Shown here: positions 1-6,322 of the stretch, one piece after another
How the letters are laid out: every line of letters begins with the position of its first letter
Position numbering within the stretch: position 1 is the first letter of the stretch
Assembly: GCA_049276515.1 (NCBI GenBank)
Contig: JBASWO010000074.1
Coordinates: 1-7,264, forward strand
Origin: JAATFY01 sp049276515
GTDB taxonomy: Bacteria; Pseudomonadota; Alphaproteobacteria; UBA9219
Direction of reading: 5' to 3'
DNA length: 7,264 nucleotides
Position numbers and translations under genes: made by a program
Notes under the pieces: model-generated
The model's database searches: none
What the model saw: the letters and a program-made list of their open reading frames with translations, nothing else
Told to the model about the DNA's origin: nothing

Positions 1-22
1 AAGAACGACAGCAACATAGCCG

Positions 23-36
23 AAATGGGCCCATTT
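23..36. repeat. 14-bp perfect palindrome at the start of the DUF2066 gene
   Basis: AAATGGGCCCATTT reads identically on both strands and is centred on GGGCCC. It includes the alternative ATG at 25 and lies 3 bases upstream of the ATG at 40. It could be an operator for a dimeric regulator or could arise by chance. The upstream promoter region lies outside the window. Confidence 0.5.
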
Positions 37-39
37 GCA

Positions 40-1194
40 ATGCGACTCCTACTTATTATTTTCACGGTTTTGAGCCTTTTTACTGAGCCGGCTCAGGCCC
101 AAAATGAAGCCTCTTTTTACGAAGTGACAGACGTAGCCGTCGATGTCACGGCGGATAGCGCTGCCAAAGCGCGTGATCAAGCGATTATGCAAGCCCAGCG
201 TGCAGCCTTCAGCCAACTGCTTGAGCGGCTCGGCACATCAGCCTCACTCGCCGATAAATTAAAGAACGAAGATATCGCAACTTTGGTAAAAAATTTTGAA
301 GTCCAAAATGAGCGCACATCACCGGTTCGTTATATTGGCACATTCAGCGTTCAGTTTCGCCCAACAGCAGTTCGCACCTATCTCGCTAACGAAAATGCTT
401 CTTACAATGAAACGCAAGGCAAACCGATCCTTGTTTTTCCAGTCACTATAAGTGGCGGTAAACCCATTTTGTGGGAAGAGAAAACACGTTGGCGTAGTTC
501 GTGGGAAACCAATGCCCGCAATGGAAGCGCACTCCCCATTATCGTACCCACGGGTAATCCAGGTGATGTGGTGTTGCTAAGTTCAGCAGATGCCGTCAGT
601 GGCAAAAGCGAAGCGATCAAAGCCCTTATTGAGAAATATCAAACCAATGGCGCTGCGGTCGTCATTCTTGATACAGATCTTTCAAAACCCGGCACAGAAT
701 TAAAAGTTCGTAGCGTCCATTATGATACGGATGGGAATGCCGCCGAAGCCGTCAATTTTACGCTGCCTGCACCAGCTGATCAATTTGCATTGGACACTGC
801 CCTCCTCAAGGCCGTGAAGCAAACCCGCAGACAGCTTGAAAAAGATTGGCAAGAATCTGTAACTGTTACGGAAGCGCCCGCACAAACCACAGTGACAGAA
901 ACAACGGTGATTGAAACCCGCCGCTCGGCACCAGGTGCTGCGCATTTACCTATCACCGTCCTTATCGATAGCCTCTCGCAATGGGCATTGATCAAACGTA
1001 AACTCGATAGCATCCCCTATATCGATTATACGAACGTCATTGCTTTGCAGCGCGGCTCAGGCCAAATTGAGATTGAGTTTCATGGCAGTATCGATGCGTT
1101 GCAATTGGCGCTGATGCAGCAGAATTTGACATTGAAGCAAGATAGTAATCGAATTTGGACCCTGCGGCAGACACCTGGCGCGATGCCCTATTAA
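40..1194 (+). CDS. DUF2066 domain-containing secreted protein
   Basis: This is an exported protein of unknown function from the DUF2066 family. From the ATG at 40 it is 384 residues. The N-terminus is a signal peptide: Met-Arg, a Leu/Ile/Phe-rich core, then an AQA|Q cleavage site after about residue 20. The mature start carries the typical DUF2066 block (VDVTADSAAKARDQAI, about 34-49, then QRAAFSQLLERLG). A Thr/Val/Glu-rich linker (about 274-295) precedes a C-terminal alpha/beta domain (about 303-379). No catalytic motif is visible. The start is uncertain: an in-frame ATG at 25 would add five residues, neither ATG has a Shine-Dalgarno, and the frame is open to the left edge. I chose 40 because it gives the most compact signal peptide. 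The permease gene starts 8 bases after the stop, so co-expression is likely. The family assignment rests on recalled motifs. The role is unknown. Confidence 0.85.
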   Translation: MRLLLIIFTVLSLFTEPAQAQNEASFYEVTDVAVDVTADSAAKARDQAIMQAQRAAFSQLLERLGTSASLADKLKNEDIATLVKNFEVQNERTSPVRYIGTFSVQFRPTAVRTYLANENASYNETQGKPILVFPVTISGGKPILWEEKTRWRSSWETNARNGSALPIIVPTGNPGDVVLLSSADAVSGKSEAIKALIEKYQTNGAAVVILDTDLSKPGTELKVRSVHYDTDGNAAEAVNFTLPAPADQFALDTALLKAVKQTRRQLEKDWQESVTVTEAPAQTTVTETTVIETRRSAPGAAHLPITVLIDSLSQWALIKRKLDSIPYIDYTNVIALQRGSGQIEIEFHGSIDALQLALMQQNLTLKQDSNRIWTLRQTPGAMPY

Positions 1195-1200
1195 GGAGAG
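1193..1200 (+). promoter_or_regulatory. Shine-Dalgarno deciding the permease start
   Basis: AAGGAGAG overlaps the stop codon of the DUF2066 gene and ends 2 bases before the ATG at 1203, with its GGAG core about 4 bases away. It supports 1203 rather than the upstream TTG at 1155, which would overlap the preceding gene by 40 bases. Confidence 0.8.
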
Positions 1201-1202
1201 TT

Positions 1203-2279
1203 ATGATAACGGTTCAATCCCAGGTGCGTTTTTGGCTCATCGCCTTTGCCCTATTCATCTTTGTCATCTGGGTTTTAAGCCCCATTCTTTTGCCGTTTGT
1301 TGCCGGCATGGCGATTGCTTATTTTCTTAATCCTGCCGTCAATTATCTCGAACGCCAAAAACCACCTTTTCGTATGCCGCGCTGGCTAGGTACGACACTT
1401 GTCCTACTGGCTTTCATTTTGTTTGCCGTTCTTATTTTAACGCTGACCATACCTTTGATCCAAAGCCAAATCGGCGCCTTTATCAATGCTGTGCCCGGTT
1501 ATATTCAGAAAGTTCATGTTCACTACATTCCTTGGGTTGAAAACTGGCTCTCTCGTTTTGCGCCTGAAGATGTTGAAAAATTGCGCACAGCCGCAACACA
1601 ATCTGCAACTGAGGTGACGGGTTGGGTCGCAGGCCTCATGAAACAAATGGTCAGCGGCGGCTTTGCGATCATTGATATTATTGCCGTGCTTGTCTTAACA
1701 CCTGTTGTTGCCTTTTATATGCTGCGTGACTGGCCGCAAATGACCCATACCATCGACAGTCTTTTGCCACGCCGTTATTACGACGTCATCCATAGCCAGC
1801 TTTACGAAATTGATAATACGCTCTCAGGTTTTATTCGTGGGCAAGCCTTGGTCTGTGTTGCCCTCAGCCTCATTTACAGTATCGGTCTTACAATTGCTGG
1901 TCTCGATTACGGCGCCACCATCGGTATTGTAGCCGGCATCCTCTCTTTTATTCCTTATGTCGGCACGACCTTTGGTTGGCTCACAAGTCTTCTCTTAGCC
2001 ATGGTGCAGTTTGATAATGATTGGTCGCGCATTGGTCTTGTCATGGTCGTCTTTCTTATCGGCCAAGCTCTCGAAGGCTATATTTTGATCCCACGCCTTG
2101 TTGGTAATCGGGTTGGCCTTCATGCTGTATGGGTTGTCTTTGCGATGATGGCAGGTGGTCAGCTGATGGGCTTTACGGGTGTTCTAATCGCTGTGCCTGT
2201 TGCCGCTGTCATTGGCGTGCTGACACGCTTTGCCATTCGTCAATATAAGGCAAGCCCGGTTTATAAAGACAGCCTATGA
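1203..2279 (+). CDS. AI-2E family transporter (PerM-like permease)
   Basis: This is an inner-membrane protein of the AI-2E exporter / PerM family (358 residues, the usual size). Members act as exporters or ion-coupled antiporters, and the substrate cannot be read from sequence. Hydrophobic segments lie at about 10-43, 62-88, 152-173, 212-233, 236-268, 277-296 and 305-341, with a soluble loop at about 95-150. Family motifs are present: GILSFIPYVG (245-254), IPRLVGNRVGLH (296-307) and MGFTGVLIAVP (322-332). An early NPxVNYLE-type motif sits at 43-50. The ATG at 1203 is preferred because of the AAGGAGAG site just upstream. The stop overlaps the ATG of the Hda gene (ATGA, 2276-2279), implying translational coupling. 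As I recall, genes of this family often sit beside hda and purM in proteobacteria. The AI-2 role itself should not be assumed. Confidence 0.93.
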   Translation: MITVQSQVRFWLIAFALFIFVIWVLSPILLPFVAGMAIAYFLNPAVNYLERQKPPFRMPRWLGTTLVLLAFILFAVLILTLTIPLIQSQIGAFINAVPGYIQKVHVHYIPWVENWLSRFAPEDVEKLRTAATQSATEVTGWVAGLMKQMVSGGFAIIDIIAVLVLTPVVAFYMLRDWPQMTHTIDSLLPRRYYDVIHSQLYEIDNTLSGFIRGQALVCVALSLIYSIGLTIAGLDYGATIGIVAGILSFIPYVGTTFGWLTSLLLAMVQFDNDWSRIGLVMVVFLIGQALEGYILIPRLVGNRVGLHAVWVVFAMMAGGQLMGFTGVLIAVPVAAVIGVLTRFAIRQYKASPVYKDSL

Positions 2280-2968
2280 TCAAACAATATCCCCTGCCCC
2301 TGCCGCACAAGGATGCGATGGCCGCGGATGATTTTATGATCACATCCAGTAATCAAGAAGCGGCTGCTTGGCTTGATAAATGGCCAGCCTGGCCTGCACA
2401 TTGTCTCGTCCTTCACGGCCCAAGCGGTAGCGGTAAAACCCACCTCCTTCATGTCTGGTGTGCCAAAAGCAAAGGCATGTTGATCACACGCGAGCAGCTT
2501 TTAGAACAGAATGCCGATCAATTAGCTGAGATCAATTGCAATATTGCTCTTGATAATGCCGATCAATGTGCAGGCGATGCAGCTGCTGAAGAAGCTCTTT
2601 TTCATCTCTATAATTTTTTGCGTGAGAATAAGGGCCATCTTTTATTGGCATCAGTTAAAGCGCCTGCTCAATGGATGATCAAACTCCCCGATCTCCGCTC
2701 GCGCCTTCTCTCCATTCAAGCCATTCCGATCACGGCCCCTGATGATGATCTCATCACGGCCCTCATCATCAAACAATTTAAAGACCGTCAAATCGATATC
2801 AGCATGGATGTCGTGAATTATTTACTGTCACGCGTCACGCGCACACCCCAGTCTGTACGTGAAACCGTTCAGGCACTTGATCGCGCCTCTTTATCTGAAG
2901 GTCGTGGAATTACAGTGGCTTTGGCACGCAAGCTCTTAGAGCATCAAAGCTTTCCCAATTCAAATTGA
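2276..2968 (+). CDS. hda: Hda-type DnaA regulatory inactivator (AAA+ DnaA homologue)
   Basis: This is a cytoplasmic AAA+ protein homologous to the DnaA ATPase domain but lacking the DNA-binding domain (230 residues, matching Hda). Hda proteins bind the sliding clamp and stimulate hydrolysis of DnaA-bound ATP, preventing re-initiation. Visible features: a clamp-binding hexapeptide QYPLPL at 4-9; Walker A GPSGSGKT at 48-55; a Walker B region LDNADQCAGD (92-101) with the Hda-like D-N pair; an LPDLRSRL segment (137-144) carrying the Box VII arginine finger, probably R143; and a sensor-II-like TPQSVRET with R195, followed by LDRAS. The start at 2276 is set by the ATGA overlap with the permease and by the need to include the clamp motif; no strong Shine-Dalgarno is seen, so coupling is likely. 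It could be called hdaA in alphaproteobacterial usage. It is too short for DnaA, and DnaC/IstB proteins lack this clamp motif. Confidence 0.92.
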   Translation: MIKQYPLPLPHKDAMAADDFMITSSNQEAAAWLDKWPAWPAHCLVLHGPSGSGKTHLLHVWCAKSKGMLITREQLLEQNADQLAEINCNIALDNADQCAGDAAAEEALFHLYNFLRENKGHLLLASVKAPAQWMIKLPDLRSRLLSIQAIPITAPDDDLITALIIKQFKDRQIDISMDVVNYLLSRVTRTPQSVRETVQALDRASLSEGRGITVALARKLLEHQSFPNSN

Positions 2969-2985
2969 CCCGCTAAACTCATCGC

Positions 2986-3537
2986 ATGTTACGTCACATA
3001 GCATGGTTCACAGAGGCGCCAATCGCGCCCACAAATGATGGCAGCCTCGCATCTGAAAATGCAGAGGCCAGTAGCCGCTGCCTCATCCCAGCACGAGAAT
3101 TAGAAAAGCTTGGCGTTCATTGCTCCGTTTTTGGCAATCTGAGCGATGCAGACCCCACCCATGTTAGTAAGCACTTACAAAAGCTCAACAGCGACATCGT
3201 CGTCATTAGCCCCTTTTCAGGCCCATCCATGCTGAAATTAGCGCGTGCCGCTAAGCATCTCGGCTGTTATGTGGTCGCCGATTTTGGTCATGAAAACACA
3301 TTACTAGATGACCATCTCAAACTTGCCGATATCGCAGATCAATGTGTCGCAGCAACATCGAGTGCAGCAAAAGCGGTCATGGCAAAATGCGCTGTTCCTA
3401 CCCTTGTTTTGCCGGATTGCGATGAGCGATCAACTGGCAAGTCAGCACCTGATCTGATTGCCCGTATGTGGATGGATATTTTTAATAAACTGAAACTAAG
3501 ACCACCCGCCTGCGCGAATAGTAATATCCCGGCTTAG
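2986..3537 (+). CDS. Hypothetical protein resembling the N-terminal half of a GT-B glycosyltransferase
   Basis: I do not recognise a named family. The 183-residue protein has no signal peptide or membrane segment. Its order of elements resembles the N-terminal Rossmann domain of GT4-like glycosyltransferases: a first strand HIAWFTEAP (4-12), a helix RCLIPARELEKLG (31-43) then a strand, a strand DIVVISPFSGPS (70-81), a helix LARAAKHLG (85-93), a strand YVVADFGHEN (95-104), an ADxCVAAT segment (117-124) and VPTLVLPDCDE (137-147). The C-terminal nucleotide-sugar-binding domain is absent. A last helix (about 155-170) could match the crossover helix of full-length enzymes. There are seven cysteines (32, 46, 94, 120, 135, 145, 176), many for such a small protein. 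It starts 17 bases after hda without a clear Shine-Dalgarno. Codon use looks like its neighbours'. The gene call is firm; the fold is inference, and activity is doubtful. Confidence 0.75.
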   Translation: MLRHIAWFTEAPIAPTNDGSLASENAEASSRCLIPARELEKLGVHCSVFGNLSDADPTHVSKHLQKLNSDIVVISPFSGPSMLKLARAAKHLGCYVVADFGHENTLLDDHLKLADIADQCVAATSSAAKAVMAKCAVPTLVLPDCDERSTGKSAPDLIARMWMDIFNKLKLRPPACANSNIPA

Positions 3538-4118
3538 TGGCCAAGAACCAACCAGAAGCCCAAAACGATACCACCGCAAAAGAGCAGCGCTAAAAGTCCA
3601 AGATAGCGCTCTATAAAGTTTTTAATGGGCTCGCCGTAACGGCTTATGAGCCAGGCCAACAAATAAAAGCGCGCGGCGCGCGTGATGAGACAAGCGAGTA
3701 CAAATTTAATCAGATTAAATTCGGCCAAACCGCAAGCGATGGTTACAAGCTTAAAGGGAATGATAAAAATCAAACCTTTGATCAGAATAATCCAGACGCC
3801 CCATTTTTCGAAGAGAACCTGAAAATTCTGCAAGGCTTCTTCGAGATGATATGTTGTGACAACCCATTGACCGATCGTTGCCATGGCAAGAGCACCGATG
3901 GCATAGCCGATTAAAGCACCAAGGACAGATCCGAGGGTGCAAATCAGCGCATAACGATAAGCCTTACGCCGATTTGCAATCGCCATCGGCACCAAAAGGG
4001 CATCAGGCGGAATGGGGAAAACCGAAGCCTCAATCGTAGCGATGACAAATAAAATCCATGCAGCATAAGGCTTCTCGGCCTGCTTTAAGACCGCATTGTA
4101 CAATTTACGAATGGCCAT
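3534..4118 (-). CDS. YqaA-like DedA/SNARE-associated family membrane protein
   Basis: This is an integral inner-membrane protein (194 residues) of the DedA/VTT superfamily, closest in pattern to YqaA. Superfamily members are linked to lipid-carrier or phospholipid flipping and membrane homeostasis, but the substrate here is unknown. Diagnostic features: EASVFPIPPDALLVP (30-44, re-entrant loop with acidic residues E30 and D39); GSVLGALIGYAIG (63-75); GLIFIIPFKLVTIACG (115-130, the Gly...Pro-Phe-Lys loop); and TRAARF (146-151). Hydrophobic spans lie at about 20-46, 57-85, 107-130, 136-158 and 172-192. The ATG directly abuts the stop of the upstream binding-protein gene (TAAATG) and lacks a good Shine-Dalgarno, so it probably depends on translation of the Liv operon. 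Its TAA stop shares bases 3535-3536 with the TAG of the convergent gene. Confidence 0.88.
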   Translation of the reverse strand: MAIRKLYNAVLKQAEKPYAAWILFVIATIEASVFPIPPDALLVPMAIANRRKAYRYALICTLGSVLGALIGYAIGALAMATIGQWVVTTYHLEEALQNFQVLFEKWGVWIILIKGLIFIIPFKLVTIACGLAEFNLIKFVLACLITRAARFYLLAWLISRYGEPIKNFIERYLGLLALLFCGGIVLGFWLVLGH

Positions 4119-5213
4119 TTATTGACTTTCTAGAGGCACATAAGCGCCTTTGGTCCAGCGATAGATGATGTAGTCGGGCTTTGTTACATCACCCTTGGCA
4201 TCAAAAGCAATGTTGCCGACAACCGTGGGAAAGGGAGCCTCGTGTAAAGCCGTTATAACTTTGGGCAAATCAGTGGAACCTGCACGTTTAAGGGCTTCGG
4301 CCATAACCTGTACGGCTGCATAGGAATAAAGTGTGATACCTTCAGGATCGAAACCACGCGCCCGGATGCGTTTAACAGCATCTGCCGCTTCTGGCTTTGT
4401 ACGAGGGTCAGTATTAAAGCTAATGAGAGCCCCCTCACCGGCTTCACCTGTGATGGCCCAAAATTGCTTGGTGGTCAGATCATCATCACCAATGAAGACT
4501 GTCTGTAAATTTTGATCACGCATCTGTCTTACAATCAACCCGGCTTCTGTGTAATAGCCACCATAAAACAGCACATCAATTTTGTTTTGTTTTAATTTGG
4601 ATATCAGCGATAAATAATCGCGCTCGCCGCGTGAGACAGATTCAAAAAGTTTTTCCTGAATGCCACGCTTATTGAGATCTTGTTTGACGACATTGGCAAG
4701 ACCCTGCCCATAGGCTGACTTGTCATGGACAATAGCGACGGTTTTGCCGGGATACTGTTTTGCAATGTGTTCGGCAACGACAGCCCCTTGCTGATCATCA
4801 CGGCCGCAGGTCCGAAAGATATTATGAAAGCCCTGCTCTGTAAGAGTTGGGCTTGTCGCTGACGGCGAAATCATCAAAATATTTTCTTCATTATAGGTTT
4901 TAGATGCAGGAATGGCGGATCCCGAACACATATGGCCAATAACGCCAAAAATTTTGCTGCCGCTTAATTCATTAGCGATCGCCACAGCTTGTTTGGGATC
5001 GCAAGCATCATCACGAATGATGAGATTGATCTTTTGCCCTAATACACCACCTGAGGCATTGATTTCTTCAACGGCAGCCTCGGCACCGCGCTGCATTTGT
5101 TCACCCGTTGGAGCATCTTGCCCCGTGATGGGACCAACGGCAGCAATATTAATATCGGCAAAGGCTGGGCATGAAAGGAAAAGAAGGCTAAAAGCCAGAA
5201 GAAGCTTACGCAT
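4119..5213 (-). CDS. Branched-chain amino-acid ABC transporter substrate-binding protein, second copy
   Basis: This is a periplasmic type I binding protein of the LivJ/LivK family (364 residues), which delivers ligand to a LivHM permease. The signal peptide covers residues 1-19 (MRKLLLAFSL... with AFA|D cleavage). Liv hallmarks are NIAAVGPITG (22-31), RGAEAAVEEINA (42-53), DDACDPKQA (68-76) and GHMCSGS (93-99). C71 and C96 match the conserved disulfide of E. coli LivJ. The pocket strand SPSATSP (116-122) keeps the threonine expected in Leu/Ile/Val binders, and YGGYYTEAG (217-225) keeps the aromatic. An acidic GDDDL (242-246) stands where LivJ has Glu. The start overlaps the stop of the first copy by one base (TAATG), with GAGGGG upstream. 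It is about half identical by eye to the first copy. Liv family membership is secure; the exact ligand is inferred. Confidence 0.93.
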   Translation of the reverse strand: MRKLLLAFSLLFLSCPAFADINIAAVGPITGQDAPTGEQMQRGAEAAVEEINASGGVLGQKINLIIRDDACDPKQAVAIANELSGSKIFGVIGHMCSGSAIPASKTYNEENILMISPSATSPTLTEQGFHNIFRTCGRDDQQGAVVAEHIAKQYPGKTVAIVHDKSAYGQGLANVVKQDLNKRGIQEKLFESVSRGERDYLSLISKLKQNKIDVLFYGGYYTEAGLIVRQMRDQNLQTVFIGDDDLTTKQFWAITGEAGEGALISFNTDPRTKPEAADAVKRIRARGFDPEGITLYSYAAVQVMAEALKRAGSTDLPKVITALHEAPFPTVVGNIAFDAKGDVTKPDYIIYRWTKGAYVPLESQ

Positions 5214-6307
5214 TACTGCCCCTCGATCTGGGCATATTTTCCATCATGCCAGCGATACATCGCATATTTAATATTGGCCATATCCCCTTTAGCATCGAAC
5301 TCGACCGGGCCTAGGATTGTATCAATTGGTTTTTCGCGTAAAGCTGCCGCGGCCTTCAAAGGATTATCCCCGCCTCTACGAATAGCTTCGGCCGTGACTT
5401 GCATGGCCGCGTAGGCGTAAAGCGTAACACCTGCGGCCTCAAAATTCTTTTTCTGTAATGCGGCTACCACAGGCTTGGTGCCAGGATAATTTCTTGGATC
5501 GGCCGTATAAGACATCAAAGTGCCCTCACCTGTTGAGCCGGCGACAGACCAAAACTGATCTGTGGTGAGTGCATCACCACCTATCACCTGTAATTTTGCG
5601 CCATTTTCTCTTAATTGGCGCACAATGAGGGCCGCTTCGGGTGGAAAGCCGGCCAGATATAAAACTTCGGCATTAAGCTGTTTTAATTTTGAGACAAGGG
5701 CTGAATAGTCTTTTTCGCCGGGTGAGTAGGAATCGAAGATCACTTCCTTGCCACCACCTGCATTATAATTTTTTCTGATTTCTTCTAAAAGTCCAAGCCC
5801 CCATGCTGACTTATCATGAATGAAGGCAATTTTTTTGCCGGGATAGGTTTTGAGAAGATATTTGCCAACAAAGACACCTTGGTGATCATCACGTCCATAA
5901 ACACGAAAGACTGTATCTTTAGCTTCATCCGTCAATTTAGGATTGCTGGCTCCATCTGTTACAATCAAGATGCCCTCCTCCATATAGACTTTAGAGGCCG
6001 GTATGCTAGAGCCTGAACAATAAAAGCCGCTGGCATATTTAATGCCGGCGCTCGCTAGCTTATTGGCAACCGAAACACCTTGCTTTGGATCGCAAGCATC
6101 ATCACCGAGATAGAGAGAGATTTTCTCGCCATTGATGCCGCCTTTAGCATTGATGTCCTCAACAGCTTGTTCAGCACCACGGCGAATTTGCTCGCCGCCG
6201 AGGGCAATAGGGCCTGTAAAAGGAGCTACAAGACCAATCTTGATTTCAGCGTGCGCAGAAAGTGAAGGCAAAAGCAAAAGAACGGCAAGGATAAGAGTTT
6301 TTTTCAT
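5213..6307 (-). CDS. Branched-chain amino-acid ABC transporter substrate-binding protein, first copy
   Basis: This is a periplasmic LivJ/LivK-type binding protein, 364 residues from the ATG at 6307, the same length as its downstream paralogue. The signal peptide covers residues 1-20 (MKKTLILAVL..., AHA|E cleavage). Shared hallmarks: KIGLVAPFTGP (23-33), RGAEQAVEDINAKGG (43-57), DDACDPKQG (69-77) and GFYCSGSS (94-101); C72 and C97 should form the family disulfide. The pocket differs from the paralogue and from LivJ: TDGASNP (117-123) replaces the SPSATSP-type strand, and YLAGFPPEAA (217-226) replaces YGGYYTEAG. A different or broader ligand range is therefore possible. The start is chosen over the TTG at 6319 because GGAG sits 6 bases upstream and the signal peptide then begins MKK. 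The gene follows livF after 15 bases. Confidence 0.93.
   Translation of the reverse strand: MKKTLILAVLLLLPSLSAHAEIKIGLVAPFTGPIALGGEQIRRGAEQAVEDINAKGGINGEKISLYLGDDACDPKQGVSVANKLASAGIKYASGFYCSGSSIPASKVYMEEGILIVTDGASNPKLTDEAKDTVFRVYGRDDHQGVFVGKYLLKTYPGKKIAFIHDKSAWGLGLLEEIRKNYNAGGGKEVIFDSYSPGEKDYSALVSKLKQLNAEVLYLAGFPPEAALIVRQLRENGAKLQVIGGDALTTDQFWSVAGSTGEGTLMSYTADPRNYPGTKPVVAALQKKNFEAAGVTLYAYAAMQVTAEAIRRGGDNPLKAAAALREKPIDTILGPVEFDAKGDMANIKYAMYRWHDGKYAQIEGQ
5219..5224 (-). promoter_or_regulatory. Shine-Dalgarno of the second binding-protein gene
   Basis: On the minus strand GAGGGG lies 5 bases upstream of the ATG at 5213, inside the last codons of the first binding-protein gene. With the TAATG overlap it supports this start and reinitiation by terminating ribosomes. 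Confidence 0.6.
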
Positions 6308-6313
6308 GGAAGA

Positions 6314-6317
6314 CTCC
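6314..6317 (-). promoter_or_regulatory. Shine-Dalgarno deciding the first binding-protein start
   Basis: GGAG on the minus strand lies 6 bases upstream of the ATG at 6307, an ideal spacing. It overlaps the codons just after the alternative TTG at 6319, arguing against that longer form. Confidence 0.75.
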
Positions 6318-6322
6318 AAAGG

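Noticed and set aside
1..34. Possible divergent gene starting on the minus strand near the left edge (ATGs at 34 and 17)
   Set aside because: Only about ten codons would be visible and no recognisable protein start can be supported.
859..924. Thr/Val/Glu-rich stretch in the DUF2066 protein as a possible repeat expansion
   Set aside because: It reads as an ordinary low-complexity linker between two domains, without exact repeated units.
1155..1202. Longer permease start at TTG 1155, adding 16 residues
   Set aside because: It would overlap the DUF2066 gene by 40 bases with a charged, unfamiliar extension, whereas ATG 1203 has AAGGAGAG just upstream.
3495..3538. Possible terminator from the inverted pair ACTAAG / CTTAGT near the convergent stops
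   Set aside because: The arms are only 6 bases, about 32 bases apart, with no GC-rich stem and no following T-run.
4912..5271. Plus-strand 119-codon open frame across the binding-protein genes
   Set aside because: It lies wholly antisense to two well-supported Liv genes, its translation resembles no known family, and it has no ribosome-binding site of note.
6308..6319. TTG start at 6319 for the first binding protein, adding four residues
   Set aside because: The ATG at 6307 has GGAG at ideal spacing and gives a standard MKK signal peptide of the same total length as the paralogue.
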